This document shows positions 12,729 through 24,296 of a DNA stretch of 64,000 nucleotides, piece after piece; position 1 is the stretch's first letter; each line of letters begins with the position of its first letter. The stretch lies in assembly GCA_902805475.1 (NCBI GenBank), contig CADCSX010000010.1, forward strand, positions 1,416,001 through 1,480,000. The letters are read 5' to 3'. This DNA comes from Entonaema liquescens (lineage: Eukaryota; Ascomycota; Sordariomycetes; Xylariales; Xylariaceae). A program made the translations under genes and the position numbers. The notes under the pieces are model-generated. The model worked only from the letters and a program-made list of their open reading frames with translations, was not told the origin of the DNA and searched no databases.

Positions 12729-13936
12729 TAGGCCTAAACACCCATCTCCGGCTCCAGTTTCGGTGGCTGACGGTAATTCACTAGTAATGTTTAATACGAG
12801 GAAAAGGTCGCGGCAGGAGGCGCAAGTGAGAGAACGAGTGTCGGAAACGGTGGTAAACACTAGGGGAGGCACACGATATGATATCACAGCACATTTGATA
12901 ATTGGTTTCCATCTTGACTTGAGGAGACCCTGCTTACGTACGGTACCCTTTTGAGCATCTGCTTTGCCTGGATGAAACGATAGGATGAACAACGACCGGG
13001 ACGTTAGGGAGGAGGCGGACAGAGGGGTGATGAACATGAAGACGAACACATAAGAAATACAAATGCACACATGAACGTAATAGGAACTGGACAGGGGAAC
13101 GGAGGCATTTTGCACACTACACCAATACTTGCATGCTTGTTTGCTTGTTTTCCAGCTCCCTAAGGACACTCCTCCGAATAAACAGACAGTGTCCTTTTTT
13201 TTCTTCCTTGTACTTATAGTAGCAGAAAAAGAAAAAGAAAAGAAAAGAATGAGAGAGAGATCTGGCTGTGGCCTTTGTAGGAATGATATACGAGATGAGC
13301 TTCATGCAAGAGCAACTATGTCGTGTTATTCTGAACATTGTAGTTGGGCTTCCTGTCGCACTATATTCACACGCTTGGCTCCATGTTATCCGTGATTTCC
13401 TTTCTTTCTGTGCGGTAATCTGAATACTTAGACGTAGGTAGCAAGATCGCAGTCAAGTACGTATCTAGGGAAAAAGAGGTCTTGTTACGAGATAACCAAT
13501 TCACTAGTGATCTTGCAACATGAACCATGCCCCGTCAACTACGATTTCCTGTAAGCCATACCTGAAGCACTAAGACATAACCGTATCTAATGCCATTGCT
13601 TTATCAAGTATAAGATAAAAAACCATGGCAGACATCAAAGCTCAATAATAAAATTGCCATTTCTCAGACTACTTGCTTACCTTGCAAAGCCCTTTAAAAT
13701 ATAAACCTATTAATCCGCCCGCCCAGATACTCAAGGTAAGATATACGTATAGAACACAAAATTTATAACTTAAAATTCTCAATAACCCAAAGAATGTAAC
13801 TCATTTATCTCGTAATACATCGAAAAGCCCCAGTCTCATGCTAGCCATTGCCGCAATTCAATCTCTTAACCGTGTATAATTCCATCTAATCTATCTTGCC
13901 TTTCACACTTGATCCCGCCCTTTTATCTCTCATCTT
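12729..13936. other. Intergenic region between PIL1 and GH43
   Basis: The flanking genes converge here, so both 3' UTRs are expected. No supported coding region is seen. Frames present are antisense or low-complexity. A purine-rich run of AAAAG words occurs at about 13224-13260. Confidence 0.55.
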
Positions 13937-15177
13937 CTAAGTATATGTCGCCCTATTCCCCAGCAGAGCCTTCAAACTCTTCTCGCCGGCCAATTCCTGC
14001 TTGCCGCGACCGCTCCTCCCTAGTCTCTGCTTCAATCGGCGGACCAAGCTGCTACCCTCTTGACGGGGAGGTTCTATTCCAAATGATCTGCCCATGTATG
14101 GACCCTCGTCTGTAAATGCTACCCTTTGCGCTCTCGCTCTGCGGTTCTCCCATCCGTCTGTTGGACTATCAGTTGCGTGGTAGATAGCCACTACTTGTCC
14201 TCCTATATTCAGAAATGACCCGTGTCCCGGTCCAAAGGGGCCAGTGCCGTGTCTTCGAGTCTGGACAAGAGGCTCCTCCCCTTTTCGCCATGAAGCCGGG
14301 TCTAATGGGTCACCTCCTATATACTGTAAAAGCCCCATTTTATATTCATGAGTCCAGCTGCCGGCACACGAGTAGACCAAACCTTGCCAAGAGATACCTC
14401 CGTCAGGAGAACTCAGAAATTGGGGTCCTTCGTTGATGCCATGGTCTGTGCCGTTACCTTCACGCGTAATTTCCCAGGGGTGTTGCGGGCGGGAGATGAC
14501 GATAGCAGGACTAGCAGCGCTAGTCGGATCCTCGAGTTTCATAATATAGAGTTGCTGTATGAGGTCCGACGAGTGATCAGGGTCGTCGAGTGGCCAGCCC
14601 GAATAAACAAAGTACAGTTGGCCATTCATCTCGAATACAGTACCGTCGATCGCCCAATGGTCAGGCATCTCATTGATACGACCTAAGAATTCCCACTGAC
14701 CCCGGCAAGGATCCTCCGATGCCGGGGGTCCGCCCAGAACGTACATCCGGTGGCTCTTGTTCCCGTGGGATGGGTTCGCGGCGGCATAGTAGACGTACCA
14801 TCGGCCATGTAGGGCGTGAAGCTCGGGAGCCCAGAGCTCGGCGGAGTGGTCGGTGCCTTGTGGAGGAGTCCTGACGTTAAAGTCAGCGCCATGGCCAACT
14901 AAAAGACATACACCTTAAAGGGAGGCAGCTTATACCAAATTACGTGTCTAGCAGCAGAGTTCTCAATCTCGGCCAGACTGCGAGACGACCATATCTCGAC
15001 CCTATTTCCGGCGGTAAAGGTCTTGGTATAAAGTCAGTAAGGTTTTCCCCATCAAGCAGATATCTGATGGCGGTGGTGTCGGTGGCCTACAAGATAGTAG
15101 CGGCCTCTGAAGAGGGTCACGAAAGGGTCCGGAGTGCCGATAGAAGTGATGGTAAGGGTCGAATTATCGTATTGCAT
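13937..15177 (-). CDS. Glycoside hydrolase family 43 (arabinanase/arabinofuranosidase type)
   Basis: Predicted to cleave arabinose- or xylose-containing side chains of plant polysaccharides with inversion. I join three exons: 15177-15091, 15021-14936 and 14870-13937, giving 368 aa. Intron 1 (69 nt) has a GTAGGC donor, CTGAC branch and CAAG acceptor. Intron 2 (65 nt) has GTATAAG, CTGAC and CAG. The joins restore the GH43 hallmarks TPDPFV (catalytic-base Asp), GNRVEIW, VIWTPP, LWAPELHAL, WAIDGTVF (pKa-tuning Asp) and NEGPQF (acid Glu), so all three catalytic carboxylates are present on a five-bladed propeller fold. No signal peptide is visible from this start. An in-frame ATG at 15261 would add 28 aa, also not signal-like, and an upstream exon is possible. 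The fold is secure; substrate and exact start are not. Confidence 0.85.
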
Positions 15178-16225
15178 AGCTGCGGGATTCTCCAGCGACA
15201 AGATGGAGGCTAATGCGCGGCTCGCACCCGCTAGGGCGTCCCGGAGGAAGATATAGAGCATCTGCTCCTCTTGGTAGACTTTTCGGTGGGTGACGTATTT
15301 TCAAAACGTGTGCTTCGTTTCAGTATGTTCGATCTGCAAGTGCGAAATTAGGTTCCATTTGAAAGATAAGAAAAGGCTAAAAGTTGTAGCTAAGACGAAA
15401 AAGAAGGAAGTCAAGGTACGAACTGGGTGAGAAACGTTTGCTATCGTTGGGTCTCCGACTGCTGTAAGGTTATCACTAAGAGCTCTATTGTGGAAAACCA
15501 AAAGTCGTTTCGTGGTGGTAGATGACGACGCGAGTGGAGAGACAAGACAAGATCACAGCTAGTATTTTGGAGGTCGAGGTGGATTGTGCCACCAACAAGC
15601 GATGGATCCAGTTTCACGAGTCCAGGATGTAAAGCAGACATGAAGTTTTGATTTGGAAGATGACTCGATATTTAACAAAATTCCAAATTTAAGTGTAACG
15701 GACGGTATCGTAACTGCCCGAGCATGACCGCGTAAGTTTCCCCCGAGCTTTCCCCCTTCCCCATCTTCTTCTCTTTCCCTTCTCCTTCCCTTCTCCTTCC
15801 GCCCCTTCTCTTTCCCTCCTCCTTAGATAAACCCCCTTTAACGTAAGTTCTTGCTGTACCCACCATCGTGGGTTCCCAGTATAACATTTACAGTTCCTGG
15901 TTGCACAACGGTAAAGTAAATCCAATTGTGTAAGCATAAAAAAAGAATAACCAATCGTTCCCAGCGCCGCGCTCCGCTTAGTCCAATAAATCCCTAATTC
16001 CCTAAAAACAACTCATTTTGAATAGAGAGCGTGCCTCCCAAACGCCCTCGATGAAAATCAATGGTATAACGACAAATGAACAGGTAGTCAGACCGACGTA
16101 AAACTCATTTCTAATCCATGCAGTATCCTCGCCTGCAGGTTAATCTTTCGAAGCATGGCATGATCCATTGCTTATGATAGCTTATAATGCAAAACGTTGC
16201 GAACAGCGAAACCCAAATCGACGCC
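15178..16225. other. Upstream region of GH43
   Basis: This should contain the promoter and perhaps an unresolved first exon of the GH43 gene. A minus-strand frame at about 15301-15501 encodes a hydrophobic run (TSFFFVLATTFSLFLSF) and could belong to an upstream exon, but I found no join into the GH43 frame with good splice signals. A long pyrimidine-rich tract lies at about 15738-15826. Nothing else is supported. Confidence 0.45.
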
Positions 16226-18550
16226 TTAGTAAAAGTCGCCGGCGTACGCATGCTCTGCCTCCCATTTAAGGAAATCTCCCAGGTCGTGTCCAAGGTTATA
16301 TCCCATTGGAACCACGTCCACATCGTCTCCGTCCGGGCTTCGAATAACTCGGAGGTCCAGCATCGGGCTCTGTGGAAGACTAGCATAGCTCTCTCGGCTA
16401 TTGTATTCCTTGGGTGGACCAAAGATGTTATCGTCCAAGCCCATCCTCGTAGTATCCAGTTCGAGTCCTGACATATCGTAGTCGGACTGGTGGATCTCAG
16501 GCACTATCTTCTGTTCAGGTGACTGCCAGTGGTAATGCTGATTCAATGAGGTACTATCCTTCTCGGTCCCGTTATCTGATACTTCTGAGCAATCTTCGCC
16601 TGATGTCATGCTCATGGGACTATCGGCTTCGATCGAGTGGTCTAGAAGCTCTCCAGGACCGCTGGGGTTCCATGATCCAAACCATTCTGCAATCTCTTCC
16701 GCCTCTTCCGCCTCCCTACGGCGAATCGTGTCGTCGCTTTCGGAGAACCAGTCTCCGGCGCCTCCGGAAATAGCCATCTGGAATGCTGTCCAGTCTAGGC
16801 CATCATCCGCCCCAATTTTAACATCTGCCATTAGATCAGATTTGGCTAATCGGATCGGGCCGTGTCGGAAAATGGGGCTGGTCATAGAACATGGTGATGA
16901 TTGAAGGAAAATATAGTTGGAATCCGCGACCATGTCTCGGGAATACCTGAGATCTTGGCCGGTAAAAAATTCAGTTTTGGGTGTCGAGATGGCTGCTGTT
17001 TCTGGGATGCTGGGCAACGATACCTTCTGGCTTCGCGCAGCAAACCGTGCTGCCTGCCTCATTGGTGGTGTTTGAAAAGTGGCATTTTTATTCTGTGCCG
17101 GTTCTTCACCTATGTCCATCTGTACTGCCGCCGCTAACAGCGATGCTGGAAGCTCAACGGGATTATGCTCATTTCGCCAGTCAACAGGGTTAAATGGTGC
17201 TGGCATAGGTTTGTCTTCCGTTGGTGTGTCAAGGTCGAGTGAGACACCAGCCGATCCAAGTCGGGAAGAAAGATCTTCGAGATGAAAGGGTTCAATCGGC
17301 GTATCGGTTGACTCAATGTCAATCGTCTCGACCGACTTCTCAGACTGGGTAGACTGGGTAGACTGAATTGATTGAGTGGACTGGGTGGGCTGGGTAGATT
17401 GGATAGATTGGGTCGACTTAGCCGATTTCTCTGACTGCATTATCGACATCCTTCGCAACCTATACTCCTCAAGCTGGTCAGGTGTGAGCATTTCGTCCAC
17501 CTCGATTTTCTGAAAAAGCTTCCCACTAAACAGATCAGTCATACTATCCGAGAAGCCCCATCCTGGCCCGCTCTTCCCCGTGGACTTAGCCACGGCAGGC
17601 TTCCGATTTGGCTTCATTGCCTTTGTCTTCTTAGACTTCTTCGACCTCTTCCTCTTTACTCCGTTGTTCAAGGACGGATTCCGTCGAGGGAGTAGACGGG
17701 GCAGAGACGGGTTTAGGGATGCAGCTGCCTTAGGAGAAGCGATGATTTTCGGAGAAGCGGCTAACTGAGGTTGCGGACTCTCTACTCGAGTGTGCGAAAC
17801 CAAGGGTGCTGGCTTGAGAACAGGTGACGATTCAGGTGTGGGAAGCGAGGGTAGTGCTTTTGTCGAGTTGTTCGTGACTTGCACTTCAACGAGAGCGTTG
17901 CCGACTGCCCTGAATGCCTCATCTGCCTCTTGTATAAGTTGCTGGATGTTATCTGTAATGCTTGAGAATGATTCCTGCCGTCGCAGGTGTAATGTTGCTC
18001 TGCTGTCTGGCCGTAAAGATAATGTTTCTATGTAATCCAAATTCGAACTTGATAGTTCCGCCTGACGCCTGAGGGAATCTGGCGAGTCGGTATAGCTTTT
18101 AGGAGGAGGCGGCGGTGCGAAGTCGTCGCCTCCATAGCTGGTCACGTTCGAAAGCTGGAGCGATTCTTCACTCCTATCTTCCTTTGACGTTATAGAACAA
18201 AGAGGTGACTTTGACCTCTTTGAGTCGATTGATTGTGATAAGTAAGAGTCGTTGTGGCGTTCAAAACTATTCAAGGAACTAGACCTGGACCGCGGAGGCG
18301 TATCGTATGGCGGCAACGGTGGTAGAGGATCCAGTATGTCATGAATGCTTTGTTCCCTACTAACTATAATCGGTGGCGGCGGCCGTCTCTTACTATAGGT
18401 TGTCCGCCTCTTAGGTATTGTACTGCTGTCTTTCCGTCCCGCCCTTTGATCAAATCTGTCGGTATCAACCGAAACCCCATCCTCAAATTCATCTTGAACT
18501 CGCCTTGGAGATATGAGCCTCCGAATGCTAACGCCCGATCTGGATAGCAT
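16226..18550 (-). CDS. Hypothetical 774-aa low-complexity protein with STQ repeats
   Basis: I do not recognise this family. It is one uninterrupted exon starting at the ATG at 18550; codons upstream offer only a TTG. The N-terminal 250 residues are rich in Ser, Pro and Arg with several proline runs (RRPPPPIIV, APPPPPKSY). A short helical segment near 198-216 (ITDNIQQLIQEADEAFRAVG) may be a coiled coil. A strongly basic patch at about 299-317 (KRKRSKKSKKTK) looks like a nuclear localisation signal. Next is a motif-like stretch, GWGFSDSMTDLFSGKLFQ, then a tandem Ser-Thr-Gln array (about 379-403), then an acidic C-terminal half with WFGSWNPSGPGELLDHS. No enzyme signature is seen. The long open frame and codon pattern support it as real; a nuclear or scaffold role is inference only. 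Confidence 0.8.
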   Translation of the reverse strand: MLSRSGVSIRRLISPRRVQDEFEDGVSVDTDRFDQRAGRKDSSTIPKRRTTYSKRRPPPPIIVSREQSIHDILDPLPPLPPYDTPPRSRSSSLNSFERHNDSYLSQSIDSKRSKSPLCSITSKEDRSEESLQLSNVTSYGGDDFAPPPPPKSYTDSPDSLRRQAELSSSNLDYIETLSLRPDSRATLHLRRQESFSSITDNIQQLIQEADEAFRAVGNALVEVQVTNNSTKALPSLPTPESSPVLKPAPLVSHTRVESPQPQLAASPKIIASPKAAASLNPSLPRLLPRRNPSLNNGVKRKRSKKSKKTKAMKPNRKPAVAKSTGKSGPGWGFSDSMTDLFSGKLFQKIEVDEMLTPDQLEEYRLRRMSIMQSEKSAKSTQSIQSTQPTQSTQSIQSTQSTQSEKSVETIDIESTDTPIEPFHLEDLSSRLGSAGVSLDLDTPTEDKPMPAPFNPVDWRNEHNPVELPASLLAAAVQMDIGEEPAQNKNATFQTPPMRQAARFAARSQKVSLPSIPETAAISTPKTEFFTGQDLRYSRDMVADSNYIFLQSSPCSMTSPIFRHGPIRLAKSDLMADVKIGADDGLDWTAFQMAISGGAGDWFSESDDTIRRREAEEAEEIAEWFGSWNPSGPGELLDHSIEADSPMSMTSGEDCSEVSDNGTEKDSTSLNQHYHWQSPEQKIVPEIHQSDYDMSGLELDTTRMGLDDNIFGPPKEYNSRESYASLPQSPMLDLRVIRSPDGDDVDVVPMGYNLGHDLGDFLKWEAEHAYAGDFY
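17338..17416 (-). repeat. In-frame minisatellite encoding the STQ array
   Basis: A degenerate 9-bp unit (GACTGGGTA on the + strand) repeats about eight times inside the 774-aa gene. It encodes alternating STQ/SIQ triplets on the minus strand. The period is a multiple of three, so length changes keep the frame. Confidence 0.8.
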
Positions 18551-20297
18551 CGTGTGTGGAGGCAGACGCAAGGAAATTTAGAACAAGCAGAAGGGAACCA
18601 GCATCTGGGGGAGAGGACTCGACATATATTGAGGTGGGATCTACGTTTGGTGGGTGGCACAAGGCTCTGCAACCAAGAAAAAGGGCCAGCTGCATGCTAC
18701 ATATGCTACATACGCTACATGGTGATTATTACTGAGCATCTTGTCATTCGACGCTCTGTGGTGGCACATGTACTTAGGTAGTATACATGAGAAAGGAAGG
18801 CATCTTGACGGAATGCGGCGGACGACCCTGGTCACTTAGCTTCTCCGCTGCGTATCTCACTTAGAGTACTCTTGTACGGCGTACGCGAATGTGGCTCTGT
18901 GTGTGAAGGAGGCCCTGCCAGCCTGCGGAGCGGGAAACAATGGGGGTCCTGCAGAAAAGAGACAAGCCTGGACAGCCCAGTTTGGAGCAAGGGGGGACGT
19001 TCAACAGGGACCTTGTTATTTTTATCAATCATTGGTCCACTCGGGAATTACTTGTTGCGCAAGTCATGTTTCTGTATGGGCTTTTAGTCCCTGCTCGATA
19101 CGGATCGGCCGGGATATTGGTGACGATACGTACCCCGTGAGCCGATCTGGATCAGGGCAGCAGGGCAGCAGGGGATTAACGACTGCTCATGACACGCCAG
19201 GCGAGCATCAAAGTGGAAGTCCAACTACCATAGCTAGGAATGCTATCGTGAGGTTACATCCCTACGGGGGAAGTGGATCTAACAGTGTCGTAAAACGGAC
19301 AAGATAGGCATATTTTGAAATGATGATTATTATGCCTCGCTATTTGGTTAGTTCTTTTTCAACTAGCGGGCGACCTGCGGTGTTTCCTGCTAGGCAAAGA
19401 CCTGCTAGGCAGCCAGGGTTCATCTCTCCATTGCATGTGCGCCTGTGTTGCGGTAATACAGAACCGGATAGCAGGACACTTCAGTGTTTTTGGAGAATGG
19501 TGATAGTGAGAATACACCCGAGAAGACGCTCTATGAGCGCGATACTCGATGGGCTACCGAACTGCAGAGTACCTAGCGAACTCTCCATTGTGCAAAATAA
19601 AATAAAACCAAAGAGGAGGCCGGTATCGTTTTCCTGTGTGTACCATTAGGTACTATCGGCACCGCCCACATTGGGAACTTCCCATTTGAGGGGTAGATGG
19701 TGACATGAGCTGGTGTTGGCAGAGTCGAGATACGGTACTGACCAGGGGACGAAACTCTCTAACTGATGTAGAAAGGTAAAGTAGGATGCTACGTAAGATA
19801 GCCAAGGAATCGAATGCCCCCCTGGAACAATACCTAAGATACTGGTGCTGAGGTATCTTTATTAGGTATTGTACCTAATAGAGACGTTTGACTCGCGCAA
19901 TCTTCCCAAATTCATAAAACCGCATCCGTTACGGGAAGCCACCTAATAAATTGTCTGAGAATCTAAGACGTACTAGAACGGCGTTCCTACCAACGCCGAG
20001 TCTTTTCAAGATGGATATTTCAGCTGCGCCGGTACAAACCAGGCAGACGGGACAAGGTTAAACCAATTGAATTGGAAATAAAGGCTACACAAAATCTGAG
20101 GAGCGAGAGAAAAGAGAGTGCGATGTAGAGGGTCGTAACGGAAAATCACCCAGGTGTAACGTATCGAAAAGGCGGAAGCAATCTTGTGAGAGACAAAAGG
20201 GTAGATGCATCTGAAGCACATAGGATTGGGGTGGGCAGAATTTGGATGTACTGGCTGGGGTTTACAAGGGTTGAGAGAGTGTGTGAGGAGTGTGAGT

Positions 20298-20323
20298 GAA
20301 GGGTTGAAGGGTTGAAGGGTTGA
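20298..20323. repeat. Short tandem array, 8-bp unit GAAGGGTT
   Basis: Three tandem copies of GAAGGGTT are visible in otherwise non-repetitive intergenic DNA. Confidence 0.8.
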
Positions 20324-20427
20324 TGATGAAGGACGGGAATTGAACATACCCCTCCAGCCCCTCCTACTAGGTATGTAAGTACTAAAGTTGAACTACCTCG
20401 AGTTTTTAGCGCAACTTTCAGCGAACC

Positions 20428-20451
20428 TTTTTTTTTTTTTTTTTTTTTTTT
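20428..20451. repeat. Poly(T) tract, 24 nt
   Basis: An uninterrupted run of 24 T. It could be a retroposon tail or a simple homopolymer; no element is recognised beside it. Confidence 0.9.
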
Positions 20452-21364
20452 CTGCTGCCTTTTCGCTAGTGTATTTTCTATACCTGGTTTCTCCACCTTT
20501 TGTTTTGCAATTACAGTTTAGTACCAGGTAGACACTTACAGATCTGGAAGCCAAGTCCATGACCCATTATCCATTTGCCAATCACACGTGATTCCAACAG
20601 CCCTTCGCATATAAATCTGACAATACCTAACCTACCTAACCTAATACAATAGTGTATATTACATAGTAGGTACAAGATGTACAATATGTACCTAAATATG
20701 TACAACCAGCCTTACCTGTCTGCCGCTAGGCTACGTACATACCTTACATCCAAAGGTACATGTATGTAATATTTTACCTAAGGTAGTACATAGAATTGAT
20801 CATACATTGATACAATTGATACAATTGATGTAATACCTAACACGTCTACATATATTGTCATGTAGCTACACACATAAAACATCAACCTATAGTAAGCACA
20901 TGGCACGAGACAACCATTTCATCATGTTCCGCCCTTTTCGTTTTTTTTCGTATAGGGATACCTGATGCTCGGGACGACAGAAAGCGAACTAAGAAAGGGA
21001 ATTGACATAATTCGCTGCAGACTTTCGCATTGGCATCTGAGCCACCACCATTTTTACACACATACCTAACAACAACCTCTGACGGAATATCTATCGATTT
21101 TCGGTAAGTCATCGCACATCCGCTCATTAATGACTCCCAACAGCAGCAATCTGAACTACACACGCACATGAGTTAAAGTGGCTCATCGTAACGGGCCGCC
21201 TTATGCTGCCTGTTTCCGTTCGGCGTCTTTCATTGCCGTGCTCGTTCGTCCACTTAGATGCGAACGACAATCTGAGGGTTTCTTGGAGATAAGCGCCAAG
21301 GAGAGCTGACGAACGTGGGGGCCGAACCATACGATAGGCCGCTACCCAAGTTATCCAAGCTTGG

Positions 21365-21396
21365 CCATGGGCCGTGGGCCGTGGGCCGTGGGCCAT
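21365..21396. repeat. GC-rich 7-bp tandem array (GGGCCGT)
   Basis: About four copies of GGGCCGT flanked by GGCCATGG-like words. It is markedly more GC-rich than the surroundings. Confidence 0.8.
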
Positions 21397-22015
21397 AGCA
21401 GACGCGGCCGTGCGAATTGAGGCCGTAGTCTATCCGTTTGCCGAGGCCGACACAAGAAATCCCAGAAGCCATCCCAGAAGCCATCCCAGAGAAGAGCAAC
21501 GCAATGTGCACAGGTTCACGGTACTACCCCACAATCATCAATACAGAAAAAATCTTTAACCAAGCGCCTATCGCAATATGTATCTTGTATATCCTTACGA
21601 GCAAAAAGCCGTGATACCCTCGTAACAAAATAATCAATTCCTGTTGGACGCGTAATAATCAATCAGCATCGATCTTTTCTCTTTTTTTCTCTTTTTTTCT
21701 TTCTAATCCATATGACCAGACCATTCCGATCACGCCGAATACGACCAGAAAGGATAAGGTCACGTCAGTATTGATCGAGTCATGTTAAAAGAGAATTCCA
21801 TAGCTCGCATCTCACTAATCAATAATCATTCACTAATTCGTACGGTTGCGTCCCGTGTTTTGTGTCTTTCGTCTACTTTCTGCTTTCTGCATCTGTAAGC
21901 TGATTAATTAAACACTGCCCTCCAGATTAACATAGGTCATAGGGTGCGGCGCTTAGATTTCTGGCCGCCTTACCTCATATGCATCTTGAGCTTTTCAGTG
22001 GCTCAGCCTTCTTCC

Positions 22016-22067
22016 GTCCAGCCCGTCCAGCCCGTCAAGCCTGTCAAGCCTGTCAAGCCTGTCAAGC
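22016..22067. repeat. 9-bp tandem array (GTCCAGCCC to GTCAAGCCT)
   Basis: Two copies of GTCCAGCCC are followed by about four of GTCAAGCCT, showing unit variation along the array. Confidence 0.85.
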
Positions 22068-22869
22068 TACATTAGGTACTAGGTTTACCTTAAGATACCT
22101 AGGTAATACATTGATCATTGTCAGATCACGCAAGCTACCTACTCATTAGGTACTTATTCTCCACTCATCCACGGCAGTCATATTTTTCTTTTTCTTTCTT
22201 TTTTGTCATGTTGTAACTATTAGTCAATTATTCGTATCTAAATTAGTACTGACACGTTTCTATAGTTCCAATAATCTTTCAATATAGTTGTTAATAATAA
22301 TATCGACTCAATAATAATATTATTTGTCTACCTAATTGACTATCCAATTGCGCTTACAAAAGACCATACATCAACATGGCCAATGGCTTAGCGGTCCCGA
22401 GCTGTTAGTACGGTGGATATCTGATATAAATACCATCAAGCCCACTCGGCTAACAAAAATCCCAAAACTCTTGGCTTCGGGCAGTTTTCAGAAACAAGAT
22501 TACCTAATTCAAGGGCCTTAATATCAGAATCCGTGCTAGTCTGTAAGAGAAATCTCGCTACCTACCTAATCGAGATAGAAGTCTTATTGGAATGCTAGCT
22601 TATAAGTCCTCATCTTATAATAGTCGGTCAACTCCCACGCCAGCGCAAACCTAACCCAGCCTACCCTAAACGAAAGCCACCGCTAGTAATTATAATCCTC
22701 CCCCTGTTGGAAATTTATACATAGGGTCATAAGCTTCAGACGCTTGAAGCATTACCTAGTCCCCATCATCCTAGAATCAGCCTCCCCCAAGTAAGTCCAA
22801 CCCATTATTAGACCTGGCACAAATGGCATAACGGCACAGCGTCAAGCGTCTGGCTTAGTCGAAGTCTTC

Positions 22870-22897
22870 ACCGTATACCGTATACCGTATACCGTAT
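22870..22897. repeat. 7-bp tandem array (ACCGTAT)
   Basis: Four copies of ACCGTAT end just before the stop codon of the small minus-strand gene at 22902-23213, so the array lies at the very start of its 3' UTR. Confidence 0.85.
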
Positions 22898-22901
22898 GGC
22901 C

Positions 22902-23213
22902 TCACTCTGAGCGAACTTCATACACGTCGGTATATACGATAAGCGGATCGCTATCCGACCTCGTTACGGTGACGCTGAATCTAAAATGTCCGGGTGCGGC
23001 GAGATAGACATCTCCCAGGACGTGTGTGGTTCGTCCGCAGGCCCATCTGCTAATCCGATTGAACGCAAAGTAGTGCTTCCTATTTGGTAGAGTTGCCTGG
23101 AGGACCATAAAGCACATTTTGTCCCGGCATAGGTCTTCGTTAAGTGTGATGGTGATGCTGAAGTACCCGGTACGGTCAACGTCGGAGATAACTTCTAGGG
23201 TTACGCTTGCCAT
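22902..23213 (-). CDS. Small hypothetical protein (103 aa, beta-rich pattern)
   Basis: I do not recognise this protein. It starts at a real ATG at 23213 and ends at 22902. The sequence alternates hydrophobic and polar residues (VTLEVISDV, YFSITITLNE, HFRFSVTVTR, LIVYTDVYEV), which suggests a small all-beta domain. It has four cysteines and no signal peptide or membrane segment. It is isolated in gene-poor DNA, so it may be an accessory or lineage-specific gene. The coding-like pattern rather than any homology supports it; a chance open frame of this length is still possible. Confidence 0.5.
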   Translation of the reverse strand: MASVTLEVISDVDRTGYFSITITLNEDLCRDKMCFMVLQATLPNRKHYFAFNRISRWACGRTTHVLGDVYLAAPGHFRFSVTVTRSDSDPLIVYTDVYEVRSE

Positions 23214-24283
23214 GGCGATTGATAGGATTGCTTATGTGTTGTTGATGCTTAGTGATATCAATAAGTGATGAATAATATATAGATCAGTGCTTGTATTGTA
23301 GATAGGTATCTAATGTTGTTTGACGAATATGATAGCTTAACAGAATGGTAGAACTACGACTCAACATCTATTCCCACGTGTAAGTTTCCTGCTACGATAC
23401 CTGGAAGTTGCATCTTGATGTTCAGCAATACAAGATGTTACGATCCGGTCCGAACACATCAGAAAGAGCTTGTGGCTTGGTACAAACCATCTAGGGAGTC
23501 GCTATGCTTGCGCTACTCTACGATAATTTCCTCAAAACCTTATGCCGATAACCCATAGCAACTACTACGGTGAGGCTACTAGATGCCAATGAATTTAATA
23601 CAATCCCCTAGCCCCAGCCTCGTTCGGCTATGCCTGTATATACGATCGTAAAATATCCTGTCACCGCAAGACATTGGTAAAACAACCTCGGCATCTACCC
23701 TGAAGGCCATACGAACACACTAGCTAGCTGATATACACACCGACCAAAACAACAGTAGTTCTGACTGAGCTTCGAAATTTATTGATTACGCTTATGTGCT
23801 TTTGACGTCATCTGGTAATCAACTAGATCTACCAAGCAGTGTCAGTTGATATTAGTTGCATTTCAACCTCCCTAACACGGTAATCTCTTAGACTCTTCGA
23901 AGTTCTAAAACTACTATGTCTGAGACGAAGTAAGCAATAGCCCTATAATCTCAGCCTTGTGATCTCGATAGATTAATGTAACATAGGTAGGTAGGTAAGA
24001 TAGTTCAGCTACCCAGCTAGCTCTTGTGTAATTCTCAGCTTTGTCTTTCCTGACTAACATTTTTTTTTTCCTGCAGTAGCAGTGTAATGTAGTAGTATTC
24101 ATCAGGCTTACCACGCAACCATTGGCTTGAGCGCCATGCATGTTGACGCCATATTCCTGCTTCTGCGATAACAGGACACAATACAGGACACGGGGGCGCT
24201 TACGTGTTCGCGATCCGCCGTCGCGGTAACTTCCTGCCGTTTTCTCGTTTCTGCGCGGCGCCAGAGATAGGTTACATTTTGGA

Positions 24284-24296
24284 CCCCCCCCCCCCC
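24284..24296. repeat. Poly(C) tract, 13 nt
   Basis: A run of 13 C within a moderately GC-balanced stretch. Confidence 0.9.

Larger units (their letters stand above)
18551..22901. other. 4.3-kb gene-free region with short tandem arrays
   Basis: No coding region is supported on either strand over about 4.3 kb. Frames of up to 138 codons near 18890-19310 have no motifs and start at non-ATG codons. The region holds many TACCTA/TAGGTA words (densest at 20620-20780 and 22070-22160), a 24-nt T run and several small tandem arrays listed separately. The part nearest 18551 is the likely promoter of the 774-aa gene. Confidence 0.55.

Noticed and set aside
12537..13169. 210-codon minus-strand frame over the PIL1 3' end
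   Set aside because: It is antisense to the PIL1 last exon and its 3' UTR and shows no motif.
14871..14912. A 41-nt intron with a GTATGT donor in the GH43 gene
   Set aside because: The 65-nt alternative from GTATAAG keeps the same acceptor and yields the conserved VIWTPP motif, so it is preferred.
18891..19307. 138-codon plus-strand frame
   Set aside because: It lacks a proper ATG start and any recognisable domain; neighbouring frames overlap it equally well.
20006..20496. Minus-strand frames of 113-116 codons including a lysine run
   Set aside because: The lysine run is a translated poly(T) tract and the rest translates tandem repeats.
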